Source of the DNA: Desulfobacula sp.
GTDB lineage: Bacteria; Desulfobacterota; Desulfobacteria; Desulfobacterales; Desulfobacteraceae
Assembly (NCBI RefSeq): GCF_030145145.1
Contig: NZ_JAQYWD010000036.1
Coordinates: 1-64,000 of the forward strand
Length of the DNA stretch: 64,000 bases
Direction: 5' to 3'
Below, piece after piece: positions 43,510 through 52,572 of this stretch. The position numbers and the translations under genes are program-made. Position 1 is the stretch's first letter. Each line of letters opens with the position of its first letter. The notes under the pieces are model-generated. The model was not told the origin of the DNA. It made no database searches and saw only the letters and a list, made by a program, of their open reading frames with translations.

Positions 43510-43825
43510 TCCCGGATCCCATCCAGTGCTGCTTCAGATTGGTCATAGTGAAATGGACATAGGTTTTCTCCGGTTCCCGGCTTTCTCCGATGTCGCCGAA
43601 ATGCAGTGCCATCTCAATATGTTGTTTTGATAAGATATCAACGCCTTTTTCAAGGGCAGAATAGGCGGCTTCAATATTATCGGTACCGGTCTGGTCGCCA
43701 ATAATTCCAATGCGCAGTGGATCGTTTGATGGGGTGTCTGGAAAACAAACAGTGCTGGATAAGGAAAAAAGCAAAAACAGGATACCCTGTACGATTATTT
43801 TTTGAGTGATGCTATTTTTCTTCAT
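43463..43825 (-). pseudogene. Truncated calcineurin-like metallophosphoesterase
   Basis: A 120-residue frame with a good ribosome site (AAGGA), a signal peptide (about 1-30) and the start of a metallophosphoesterase: IGIIGDQTG (normally GDxH-type first metal motif) and ALHFGDIGES (second, GDxxE). Intact relatives continue for some 200 residues with the GNHD and His motifs, which are absent. The frame instead ends in an unrelated tail that overlaps the convergent 189-aa gene. It is the remnant of an exported phosphoesterase. Confidence 0.6.
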
Positions 43826-44040
43826 TTTAACGTTTCCTTATCTGTGTTCCCCTGAGTTCCGGCAGCCTGAACCGGATCATGGGTGTGAAGGATTCATAAT
43901 CTTTTTTTAAGCAAGTGTCCATATCCTCTGTGCCGGATGTAAACAAAGGGTGTAAAACCATATTGACATTCAAGCCGTATCCTAGTAAATTTTGTGCCTG
44001 GAAATATACAATTTTGTATAAAAATGTTTGACTGCATGCG

Positions 44041-44189
44041 ATACAGGTGCCCGGAATAACGGGGAAAAGGAAATCAGGTTAAAATCCCGAACGGTCCCGC
44101 CACTGTAAGCTGAGAACGGTACATTATGCCACTGGTTAACGGGAAGGCGTACGCGTTTGTTGAAGCTAAGTCAGGAAGCCTGCCTGTAT
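44041..44189 (+). promoter_or_regulatory. Cobalamin (B12) riboswitch aptamer
   Basis: A closing stem P1 (ATACAGG 44041-44047 with CCTGTAT 44183-44189) encloses the conserved string of the class: GGTGCC-like start, GGGAAAAGGAA, ATCCCGAAC, then CCCGCCACTGTAA (B12 box core) and AAGTCAGGAAGCCTGCC. The core is well conserved despite decay of the operon behind it. When B12 binds, such aptamers favour a terminator or block translation. A strong terminator starts 30 nt downstream. Confidence 0.93.
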
Positions 44190-44218
44190 GATATCGCAAT
44201 GGCATCATGAACGATGGT

Positions 44219-44270
44219 AAAGCTCATGGTTATTTTTCTGCTGAGGAAAATAGCTGTGAGCTTTTTTTTT
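44219..44270 (+). terminator. Riboswitch terminator (expression platform)
   Basis: Long interrupted hairpin (AAAGCTCA at 44219-44226 pairs with TGAGCTTT at 44257-44264; inner TATTTTTC/GGAAAATA also pairs) followed by nine Ts. Its position after the aptamer marks a transcription-terminating platform: high B12, no operon transcript. Confidence 0.78.
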
Positions 44271-44284
44271 AATGTTAAACCGTA

Positions 44285-44757
44285 ATGGACAAGGGCATGG
44301 GATATAAGGGTCGAGATGTTGAAGTCTGCTTGCTGGAGAATGATCTTTGCCTGATTGTGGCCTGTGATTCGTGTGGCGCAGTCGGGGAGAAAGACCTTGA
44401 TCAGGTATTGCCTTATCACAGCCAGGGGATCGCGTTTATTGTCTGGGCCTGCCAAAAGTCGGACAGGAAGTTCTGGATGCAGGTGCATTGGAAGTTGTAA
44501 CTGCCGGCCATATCAATTTACTTTTAAACCGGACAGATATCCATGACATTTTGCCGGTGGGATCAAAAGGCATACAAGTTGAAGCCAATCAACTGGCGCA
44601 AAGTGTACACTGTATATTTAAAGCCACGAGCACTCCCCTGGTCGATTTGAACAAATCAGGGGGGCCATCAACCTGCATTATTTTTACCTGTCGTATAGCG
44701 CAGGACATCACCTGCTTTGAAAATCTGCCTTTATCTGAGGTGGGTATTTTCATTTAA
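44285..44757 (+). pseudogene. cblS alpha-ribazole kinase, deletion-frameshift remnant
   Basis: The first part encodes a PurM-like N-terminal strand (YKGRDVEVCLLE, then LIVACDSCGAVGEKDLD), the pattern of alpha-ribazole kinase CblS. After about 50 codons it loses frame. Starting near 44450 another frame gives the C-terminus (GLPKVGQEVLDAG, DIHDILPVGSKGI, KSGGPSTCIIF) to a stop at 44757. The middle of a protein normally near 300 residues is missing. Assignment to CblS rests on these motifs, the B12 riboswitch and the adjoining ECF genes. Confidence 0.7.
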
Positions 44758-44800
44758 CATCAATGAATGTATCAATGGAAAATTCTTGGAGGAAACGATA

Positions 44801-45310
44801 ATGGAACAGGAACACGCAGGAGATTTAAAACCCAACATACTCTCGGTTAAAAGAGTTGCTTATATTGCCATCTTTATTGCACTCAGTGCAGTTGGCGCCA
44901 TGATAAAAATCCCCAGTCCAGCGGGAACCATTGGCCTGGATGCTGCGCCGGGATACTTTTGTGCCCTGGCCTTCGGATATGTTGAAGGGGTCAGTGTAAT
45001 CTTTATCGGGCACCTTTTAACGTCGGGTATCGTGGGCTTCCCATTGGGTCTTCCCCTGCATATTTTTATTGCGGTACAAATGGGTCTGTGGGCAGTGGCG
45101 TTTCGCTGGGTGACCCATAAATTCGGCATGATACCGGGCACTGTGATTGCGGTCTTGCTGAATGGCGTTGTTTCGGCATTCACACTGGTCTTTGTGGGCG
45201 GAATGGGAGCTGCTCTGGGCGTTATGCCGTTTTTGGTTGCAGGATCACTCATCAACGTTGTGGTGGCGGTTGTAGCCTATAAAGGGGTCCATGCCGGAAG
45301 GCTCATCTAA
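44801..45310 (+). CDS. ECF transporter S component, CblT-like (alpha-ribazole uptake)
   Basis: 169 residues from ATG 44801, which has GGAGG 8 nt upstream; an earlier in-frame ATG lacks one. There are about five or six membrane helices; the family block PSPAGTIGLDAAPGYFCALA precedes FGYVEGVSVIFIGHLLTSG. S components bind the vitamin and work with EcfT and two ATPases. Under a B12 riboswitch and next to cblS, the substrate is most likely alpha-ribazole, a lower-ligand precursor of cobalamin. The frame is intact although the ATPase gene behind it is broken. Confidence 0.8.
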   Translation: MEQEHAGDLKPNILSVKRVAYIAIFIALSAVGAMIKIPSPAGTIGLDAAPGYFCALAFGYVEGVSVIFIGHLLTSGIVGFPLGLPLHIFIAVQMGLWAVAFRWVTHKFGMIPGTVIAVLLNGVVSAFTLVFVGGMGAALGVMPFLVAGSLINVVVAVVAYKGVHAGRLI

Positions 45311-45326
45311 CCGAAAAGGCCGTCAA

Positions 45327-46411
45327 ATGGTTCAGGCCATTGAACTAAGTCATGTTTCATTTCGATATAAAACCGCAGACACTTTTGCGCTCAAGGATAT
45401 CGAATTTTCATTGGCGCAACCGGACAAACAAATCCCTTTCCCTGGTCGGTCTGAATGGGTATGAAAACAGGTTTGAGCATGGTGATTGTTGAACAAAAAA
45501 TCGACGATATCATTCACATGATTGATACCGTCATTCTTCTCAATGACGGGTGCATGAAATGGCAAGGCAAACCAGAAGAGATGTCCTCCCAAAACTCTTT
45601 TTTCAGCCGTCCTGTTTTTCCCATGTATCCGAAACAGCCGGGATTTGATGAAAATTCACACCAAGACAATGACATGAGACAGCCCATCCTGCAGGTAAGG
45701 GACCTTAATTTTTCCTATACCCCGTCTGAACCGGTTTTAACGGATATCCATCTGAGCATTTATCCCAATGATTTTCTGGCACTGGTGGGTCACAATGGTG
45801 CGGGAAAAACCAGTCTGGTATAACATCTGAACGGCCTGATTGACTGCACATCCGGTTCAATTCTGCTTGATGGAAAACAGGTAAAAACACTGACGTCGAA
45901 AGAATTGTCACACTCAGTCGGGTTTGTTTTCCAGAACCCGGATCATCAAATTTTTGAACCCTCTGTTGAAAAAGAGATCGCGTTTGGATTGTCAAACAGA
46001 GGGTTTTCCAGGTACCAGATAAAAACAAGGGTGGATGAAACCATTGAATATATTGGGTTAAGCGCGGTGCGAAAACATCACCTATTTACTTTGGGTAAGG
46101 GGCTCAGGCAAATGATAGCAGTTGCTTCAATCGTTGCACTGAAGCCGAAAATACTCGTGGTTGATGAACCCACCACAGGACTTGATTCAAGCGGCAGGCA
46201 GAAAATCATGAATATTATTGAGAAACTGCATTCCCATGGAACGGCAATTGTTCTCATCAGTCATGACATGGAACTGGTTAAAACCTATGCCCGCCGCCTG
46301 GTTGTGCTCACCCATGGAAAAATCATTCTGGATGAAAACACAGAACAGGCTTTTCTGGAAAAACAACCGCTGAAAAATGCAGGACTGCTCATCAATGAAT
46401 CCTCCTTTTGA
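45327..46411 (+). pseudogene. ECF transporter ATPase (tandem EcfA), deletion plus nonsense
   Basis: ATG 45327 opens an ABC ATPase (IELSHVSFRYKTADTFALKDI), but the first Walker A is deleted and the frame stops near 45460. A later frame holds the end of this half (VEQKIDDIIHMIDTVILL) and a second ATPase: Walker A GHNGAGKTSL, then an in-frame TAA at 45821-45823 where Lys (AAA) is expected. The frame then continues unbroken (NPDHQIFEPSVEKEIAFG, Walker B ILVVDEPTTGLD, H-loop LISHDME) to 46411. The signature motif is also altered (LGKGLRQ instead of LSGGQ). It is a fused double ATPase, inactivated at least twice. Confidence 0.85.
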
Positions 46412-47198
46412 CACGCAACCGAATCTTGTTTCATCGTTGGATATCAGAACCAAGCTTGCTGTATTCATTCAATTTACACTCTGGTCTTTTTTATTCAACC
46501 ACCCGGTTTGCCATTTAACCATGGGACTGGTTGTCATATCCACAAGCCTCATGATGGGCATGTCCTTGTCGCGCTTATTTTCAAAACGCTTACCCCTGCT
46601 CCCGATATTTATCCTGATCATCATCTTTACAGGATTTACAGGCAGTGACGGAATGGTACACGAAGAAAACAGGACCATCCTGTTCACCGCCTGGACAAAA
46701 TTGAACCTGACCAGGGGCGGATTGATGCTGGGGGTGACCTTTTTATTTCGATTGGTGACTATGGTAGTCCTGACAGTTATTGTTCTTGACTCCACGGCCC
46801 TGGATGATTTTATCAATCTCTTTATCAAGCTGAAGCTGCCGCATTCCCTGTCTTTTATCATCACAACAGCCATTCGCTTTGTTCCGGAACTGGACAAAAA
46901 AAGAGACCTTATCATCATGGCACAACGCGCCCGGGGAATCGATATGAACAGCGGCGGGTGGCTCAGGCATTTTAAAGTCCGCATCTCAATTATGATTCCT
47001 TTGATCATCAATTCAATTGTTATGGCGGATCAATTAACAATGGGGCTGTTAAACAGGGGGTTTGGATATAAAAATGAGTGGACGGTTTTGTCTGAATTAA
47101 CATTAAAGCCAAAAGATTACGTCGTGCTTGTCATCTGTCTGATCAGCCTGATATCAGGGATAGCCATAAAAACTCAGGGGGATTGGGGATTGATATAG
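46395..47198 (+). CDS. ecfT: ECF transporter transmembrane component EcfT
   Basis: 267 residues from ATG 46395 (an alternative ATG lies at 46377); it overlaps the ecfA stop. There are five to six helices with a long cytoplasmic coupling segment carrying the Ala-Arg-Gly motifs (AQRARGID and LLNRGFG) that dock on the ATPases. It is full length and open. With the ATPase gene broken it could work only if a shared ATPase pair exists elsewhere in the genome, as in group II ECF systems; otherwise it is a relic awaiting decay. Confidence 0.85.
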   Translation: MNPPFDTQPNLVSSLDIRTKLAVFIQFTLWSFLFNHPVCHLTMGLVVISTSLMMGMSLSRLFSKRLPLLPIFILIIIFTGFTGSDGMVHEENRTILFTAWTKLNLTRGGLMLGVTFLFRLVTMVVLTVIVLDSTALDDFINLFIKLKLPHSLSFIITTAIRFVPELDKKRDLIIMAQRARGIDMNSGGWLRHFKVRISIMIPLIINSIVMADQLTMGLLNRGFGYKNEWTVLSELTLKPKDYVVLVICLISLISGIAIKTQGDWGLI

Positions 47199-47231
47199 CG
47201 CCGGTCTTGATTAAACAACAGGTTCCATCGA

Positions 47232-47444
47232 TTAAACAGCTGGAATCTTCCTGATCAATTGCTTGTCAACACAAGTGACCCCCTGACATAATCGAGCCCA
47301 TTCGTACATTTTATTTTCGTGTATTTCATTGAGAACAAACCCTTTGATTTTTACCGCACCCAGTTTTTCACATTCAACCGTCAATTGATCATGCTCGAAC
47401 ACTCGTTTTCTTATGGTCGCTTCGACTCTCTTTTCAAGGGACAA
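47232..47444 (-). CDS. Possible BON-like domain fragment (70 aa)
   Basis: A 70-codon frame with only a TTG start right after a stop and no ribosome site. The pattern KRVEATIRKRVFEHDQ, GAVKIKGFV, WARLCQGVTCVDKQL resembles one BON domain (helix, strand, G-V-x-L turn, strand). Intact BON proteins are exported or carry further domains; neither is seen. It is probably the tail of a larger lost gene. Low certainty. 47445-47674 shows nothing further. Confidence 0.35.
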   Translation of the reverse strand: MSLEKRVEATIRKRVFEHDQLTVECEKLGAVKIKGFVLNEIHENKMYEWARLCQGVTCVDKQLIRKIPAV

Positions 47445-47674
47445 CTACAGATTCGGATATAGACACTTAAATTCAGTTCAATTTGCTCAATCATCGCATA
47501 CCGGAGTATTTGTATGATAGGGTTCAGCAAGAAAACATATCACTTCAAAATAATCTTTGTCGATTTTCTACCCTCAATCTTCCATATTTTCAAAATCAAT
47601 GTAACGGTTCAGACATATAAAATATCCCCTATTTCATTAAGTTAGTCAGAACACACAATGATCCTGTCGGTATC

Positions 47675-49064
47675 TTGATGTCATGGGCGGGTATCGTCGA
47701 TGCCATAGAGGGCCAGGCAGAAGATCTCCGTCACCTTGATAACCTGATCTTAAATTTTGATGCATTGATTGATATTTACCAAACGCTTCCCAATCAGGAG
47801 ATTCAGGCACAAGTGGCCAGCCGGATGCTGAAGGCTATCATTTACCGGCAGCCTCAACATCCTGATCTGGAAAAATGGTCTGAACGGGCGCTCCTTCCCC
47901 CCAGTGACTCTCTGACAATCAATATTACAGCCCATATATTACTTTTACAGATGATTCATTATCTGCTGCACACTTCAGATATTAAAAAAGCGGAAAAGAC
48001 ATTGATAGAAGCAAGGCAACTGCTTGACTTTCCTTTTGAAACACCTTTTTTGCGCCTGGTGGCTAAAGTGATGGCAGCTTATTTTTATATGATAACAGGA
48101 AAGCATATCAGGTGCCGCCAAGCCGTAACAGAAGGACTTGAACTGGCACGGGAAAGCGGCATTAAACTATATAATGGCGCTTTATCAATGTATTTCATCT
48201 CTGATCTGCTGAACGTCAATAAGATTAAAACAGCTCAAAAATATATCCAAGAGATGAATTCGTCTGTTGGTTTTTTCAATTCCTTCGATAAAATCTGTTA
48301 CTATTTCCAGAAAGCGAGAATGGCACTGATAACCGGAGAACTCAGAAAAGCTGCCATAAATGTAGAAACAACTCTCGATCTGACAAAAAAATTGGGTATG
48401 CCGGTTAGCACATCTGACTGCTACATTTTACATGCCCTGGTATTATACGCGTCCAAACGGCATGTCGAGGCGGAATCCCAGTTGGTAAAAGCCCGCCGGA
48501 TGATTCGTCATTATCATCTAACTTTTTCCAAGCTGCATTTACTTCTCACACAGGTCCATTTTGCTGGTGGAGCACCGGGTCACGCTTGCCCCGCACTATT
48601 GCTGGATAGATACCTGGGCCTTTGAACAGGTTTATCATCAAGTGGACAGGCTTTTAAAAATCAAATCGGACGATGCCAGGTCTAACGAGACAATTCGCCT
48701 TGCCCAACGGGCTCTGGATCTATATCAGGGCCATTTTTTACACGATGAGTCCTGGGCAGGTTGTTTTATTTCCCAAAGGGAGAAGTTTAAACGCCGATTT
48801 TTAGATTTGGTATGGAGATTGGGGCAGCACTGGGAGGCCAGGGGCCAATGGAACAAGGCTATTGCGTGTTATCAGGGGGGTCTCGATAAAGACGAATTGG
48901 CAGAAACGCTCTATTGCCGCCTGATGGTGTGCCATGGCAAACTCGGTCAACACACTGAAGCCGCAAGAGCATATCATCGCTGTAAAAAAATGATGGCCTT
49001 ATACCTGGACAGGGCGCCTTCCCAACAGGTCAAAACCGTTTATGGGACCATCTGCAGCAAATAG
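47675..49064 (+). pseudogene. TPR/BTAD transcriptional regulator, truncated and frameshifted
   Basis: The first frame (47675-48625) is a helical TPR-like array (repeats of A-x-x-L-x-x-A, for example DIKKAEKTLIEARQLL). Near 48560 it shifts to another frame ending at 49064 that encodes a bacterial transcriptional activator domain (YCWIDTWAFEQVYHQV, ALDLYQGHFL, TLYCRLMVCHGKLGQHTEA). In intact SARP/MalT-like regulators an N-terminal ATPase precedes the TPRs and a winged helix lies before the BTAD; both are missing. The start at 47675 has no clear ribosome site. It is a decayed regulator. Confidence 0.72.
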
Positions 49065-49164
49065 GTCATATTCCATTGTGGAAGGGCATGAACAAACATA
49101 CGACAACAACCAAGGGCACCAGGGCCCTAAAAACATCAGACGAGGTATTTTCCGGAGATTTGAT

Positions 49165-49317
49165 ATGAGCAAACCGCAGCCTATCGGCTTTGTGTTTATC
49201 CTTCTGTCCATTGCCGGATTGTCCCTGTTTCTGGCCTATCCGGGCATGTGTATGGCGGGCATCCGAGGATACCCGGCATCAGATGTTTTACCCACCTCAT
49301 TTGTTTATGACCTCTGA
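49165..49317 (+). CDS. Short ORF with a hydrophobic N-terminus (50 aa), uncertain
   Basis: ATG 49165 with a modest CGGAG ahead; one hydrophobic helix (GFVFILLSIAGLSLFLAYPG) resembling a signal peptide, then only about 20 residues. It may be the 5' scrap of an exported protein lost in the same decay, or nothing. The remaining 49318-49439 shows no feature. Confidence 0.25.
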   Translation: MSKPQPIGFVFILLSIAGLSLFLAYPGMCMAGIRGYPASDVLPTSFVYDL

Positions 49318-49439
49318 CCTGAAACAAGATAACATCGTTCCCCGACGGGCGATCGGATCGGCCCCGGACCGCCGGGGGATCTGATGTCGCATTTTCATAT
49401 AAAACACAATATGGATGGATTTACGCTGTTTTTCCGGAT

Positions 49440-50945
49440 TCAAATCTTATAGGCGGATCTGGGAAAATAAACAGAAAAGCAAGTGCCTTGATCGACTTCA
49501 CTTTCCACCTCAATACTACCATGATGCGCTTCGACAATGCTTTTTACAATGGCCAGTCCCAAACCTGTCCCGTTGATATACCGTGTTTTTTCGTTCTTCA
49601 CCCGGAAAAACCGATCAAAAATATGGTCCACATCCTTTGCCGGAATTCCAAGACCGGTATCTAACACGTTAATGACGGCACAATCGGTCTTTTCACATGC
49701 CCAGACCGTAATTTGGCCATCTTCCGGGGTATACCGGATGGCATTGGATATCAAATTGGACACCACTTCTTCTATGTTTGTCCGGTTTCCCATCATCCGA
49801 ATTTCCGTAAGGGTTTCTTTCATGATCAAATCAATGGATTTTGACCCGGCTTTTTCCTGGTAGCCGGCCACCTGATCGGCTATCAATTTAACCAGGTCCA
49901 GGTCTTCTCTATCCTGGTTGATCAATCCGGATTCGATCTTGGACAGATCCAGAAGTTCGGTTGAAAGCGTGGTTAAGGATTTGATTCGATCCGAACTGCG
50001 TTGCAGCAACTCTTTTTGTTTTTCCGTCAGGTCCCCGGCCAGGCCGTCTAAAATGACATTTAACTGCATTAACACCGAATTCAATGGACTCTTGATTTCA
50101 TGGGCCACCATGGAAACAAAATCCGATTTGAGTTGATCCACTTTTTTTAATGCCGTGATATCGTGGAGAAGCGTAATGGATCCCAGGTTCCGGTTAAGGC
50201 GATCCCGAAACGGAAGACATCTGACACCAATGATGACATCCCCTTCCGATTCTTTTGAAAACGGCATGGTGATCTCATCGGTAATTTCTGCAAAGGTGGA
50301 TTCGGGCTGGTTAATGGCCTGGTCTATCATGTCCAGCAAACGGGGATCCGTTATAAATTCCGATACATGGTGCCCGAGAACCGACGTGTTTCTGCAACCA
50401 ATGGCTTTTAAGAATGCGGGATTTGCCAGCGCAATCCGTTTCTGGTTGTCGGTGGTTAAAACGCCATCGCTCAAAGTGTTGATCATCACCCGCATTCGGG
50501 ATTTTTCCGTTGCAATATCCTGAAGTGTCCGTAAAAATTCAATGGCTTTGCCGATAACCAGGCGTAACTCTTCCGGAGAAAACGGTTTTGATAAAAAATC
50601 AAACGCCCCTTTTTTCATGGTTTCGATGGAGTGTTCAAGGGTGGCATACCCGGTCACGACAATCACCACGGTGTCGGGATGATGGGCTTTAACATCTGTC
50701 AGGACATCCAGGCCGGACATTCCGGGCATCATTAAATCCAGCAAAATAATATCAAAATGTTTCTCTTCAAGCATTTTCAACCCGTTGATACCGTTTTCAG
50801 CCACTTCAACATCACAGCCTTCTTCTGTCAGTAATCGTTTACAGGCCTTTTGAATACGCACTTCATCATCCACGACAAGAACCCGTGGTTGAAAAAATAT
50901 ATCTTTCACACTATTTTTAATTGACTCTAAGGATGGATTCGTCAT
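49440..50945 (-). CDS. Hybrid receiver-PAS-histidine kinase
   Basis: 501 residues: receiver domain (17-130; VLVVDDEVRIQKACKR, phospho-acceptor Asp in IILLDLMMPGMSGLDV, KPFSPEEL), PAS domain (about 150-265; LSDGVLTTDNQKRI), HisKA with VAHEIKSPLNSVLMQ (phospho-His near 284), and HATPase_c with RYTPEDGQI, VLDTGLGIPAKDVDHIFDRF and NGTGLGLAIVK. No transmembrane segment, so cytosolic. A receiver at the N-terminus suggests it is itself phosphorylated by the kinase 43 nt upstream. It is the last gene of the C1/electron-transfer cluster. Confidence 0.93.
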   Translation of the reverse strand: MTNPSLESIKNSVKDIFFQPRVLVVDDEVRIQKACKRLLTEEGCDVEVAENGINGLKMLEEKHFDIILLDLMMPGMSGLDVLTDVKAHHPDTVVIVVTGYATLEHSIETMKKGAFDFLSKPFSPEELRLVIGKAIEFLRTLQDIATEKSRMRVMINTLSDGVLTTDNQKRIALANPAFLKAIGCRNTSVLGHHVSEFITDPRLLDMIDQAINQPESTFAEITDEITMPFSKESEGDVIIGVRCLPFRDRLNRNLGSITLLHDITALKKVDQLKSDFVSMVAHEIKSPLNSVLMQLNVILDGLAGDLTEKQKELLQRSSDRIKSLTTLSTELLDLSKIESGLINQDREDLDLVKLIADQVAGYQEKAGSKSIDLIMKETLTEIRMMGNRTNIEEVVSNLISNAIRYTPEDGQITVWACEKTDCAVINVLDTGLGIPAKDVDHIFDRFFRVKNEKTRYINGTGLGLAIVKSIVEAHHGSIEVESEVDQGTCFSVYFPRSAYKI

Positions 50946-50988
50946 TGTTCCTATACTTCATTTTTTGTTTATATCATTGTTCATCGGT

Positions 50989-52503
50989 TCAGGGTTGACA
51001 CAGAGACGGATTGATTTGAGATGCCACATACATGGGAAACTCAACAACAAATGTTGTCCCTTTGGAACCGGTTTTTTTCACAGATATTTTTGCCCCGTGC
51101 TCCTCAACAATGCCGTAAACGATGCTCAGTCCCAGTCCGGTACTTTTTCCCACTTCTTTTGTTGTAAAAAAAGGATCAAAAATTTTAGATAAATTTCCAG
51201 GGGGGATACCGGTTCCCGTATCTTTAATTTCCAGATAAATCTGTTTGAGCATCTTCTCTTTATAGGTGGTCAATGTAATGGTCCCGACGCCGTCCATGGC
51301 ATCTGCGGCATTGATCACCAGATTAATCACCATCTGGTTGAGCTTACTGGTATCGGCCTGAATGAGCATCATTTCATCGGAAAGTTCTTTTTTAATGATA
51401 ATATTCCTGAACTTTTTTTGATCCCGGATCAAGGTCAGGCTCTGTTCAACGATATCGTTGAGTTGAACAAGATTTTTCTGGGTACCGGCACTGCGGCTGT
51501 ATACCAGGAGACTTTTAACAATTGACTTGCACCGGTTGGCATCTTCAAGGATATACCCCAGATCCTCCCGCATGTCCTCATCAATATCCTTTCGCTCCAA
51601 CAGAAGACTGGCATAAAACAACACCCCCGTCAACGGATTATTAATTTCATGGGCTACACCCGCCGCCAGCTGACCCAGGGATGCCATTTTTTCAGACTGG
51701 GCAAGCTGTTTCTGGGCCATTTCCAGTTCTTTTTCCACCTTGATTTTATCTTTCAAATCATTATAGATGGCCATTGTAGCCGATTCATTGCCTTTTTCAT
51801 CATAGATAATGGCAGCGGACATCTCGACTTCAATTTCCTTTCCATGGGAATTAACGATGGTGGTCCTGGGAATCAGGAGTTTTCCCTTGCCCCCGACTTT
51901 TTCATCCCGAAGCATTCTCATGACTTCCTGGGCTTTGCCCGGTGGATACAATTGGGCGGTATGCCTGATTTTACCTTCCCCGCCGTTATAATCCCCAAAC
52001 AACTCTTTGGCCACCGAATTCATTAAATTGATATTGCCCTGACGGTCTGCAGCAACAATAGCACTGGCCGACGAATGGATCACCTGACTGATAAATTCCT
52101 GTACGCCGTGCAATTGATTTTCAAGGGATTTGGTCTGGGTGATATCCAGCATGCTCCCCATCACATGGGCCACGTCCCCGTTTTCATCCAAAATGGGCGA
52201 AAACACCCGCTTCTCCCATCGATAATGGTGTCTTAAGGTAAAGCTGTGGCTTTTTTTATCTCTGATGACTTTTGAAATGGTGCACTGGTCTGAGTCACAC
52301 GGTGTATTTTTATACAGGAACGTATGATAACATTTTTTCCCGAAAATCTCTTTAAAGGAAAGGTTAAACGCTTCATAAAAAGTTTTATTGGCCCCCATCA
52401 GGGTTTTATCCGGGGAAATGATAACGCTGGGATATGGCAGGGAATCAAAAACCCTCATACGCCAGTATTTTTCTTCTGCAGACATGTTCTCTTCTTTTTT
52501 CAT
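50989..52503 (-). CDS. PAS-PAS sensor histidine kinase
   Basis: 504 residues (a start at 52485 with AGAAGAG ahead is also possible). PAS 1 (about 10-125) includes CYHTFLYKNTPCDSDQCT, a two-cysteine variant common in anaerobe PAS domains; PAS 2 spans about 135-255 (SSASAIVAADRQGNIN). The HisKA motif is AAGVAHEINNPLTGVLFYA (phospho-His near 285), and the HATPase has IKDTGTGIPPGNLSKIFDPF and KSTGLGLSIVYG. No membrane helix is seen, so it probably reads a cytosolic redox or metabolite cue. It is transcribed with the ACT-like protein upstream and the hybrid kinase downstream. Confidence 0.93.
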   Translation of the reverse strand: MKKEENMSAEEKYWRMRVFDSLPYPSVIISPDKTLMGANKTFYEAFNLSFKEIFGKKCYHTFLYKNTPCDSDQCTISKVIRDKKSHSFTLRHHYRWEKRVFSPILDENGDVAHVMGSMLDITQTKSLENQLHGVQEFISQVIHSSASAIVAADRQGNINLMNSVAKELFGDYNGGEGKIRHTAQLYPPGKAQEVMRMLRDEKVGGKGKLLIPRTTIVNSHGKEIEVEMSAAIIYDEKGNESATMAIYNDLKDKIKVEKELEMAQKQLAQSEKMASLGQLAAGVAHEINNPLTGVLFYASLLLERKDIDEDMREDLGYILEDANRCKSIVKSLLVYSRSAGTQKNLVQLNDIVEQSLTLIRDQKKFRNIIIKKELSDEMMLIQADTSKLNQMVINLVINAADAMDGVGTITLTTYKEKMLKQIYLEIKDTGTGIPPGNLSKIFDPFFTTKEVGKSTGLGLSIVYGIVEEHGAKISVKKTGSKGTTFVVEFPMYVASQINPSLCQP

Positions 52504-52572
52504 CGTCTCACACCATTCACGCTTTCAGCCATTCATTATCCTGCTGTTGCCACACCCGCTATGTTTACAGCA

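Noticed and set aside
45821-45823. In-frame TAA in the ATPase read as recoding or programmed readthrough
   Set aside because: TAA is not a Sec or Pyl codon, there is no slippery site, and the same gene also carries a large deletion; simple nonsense decay fits.
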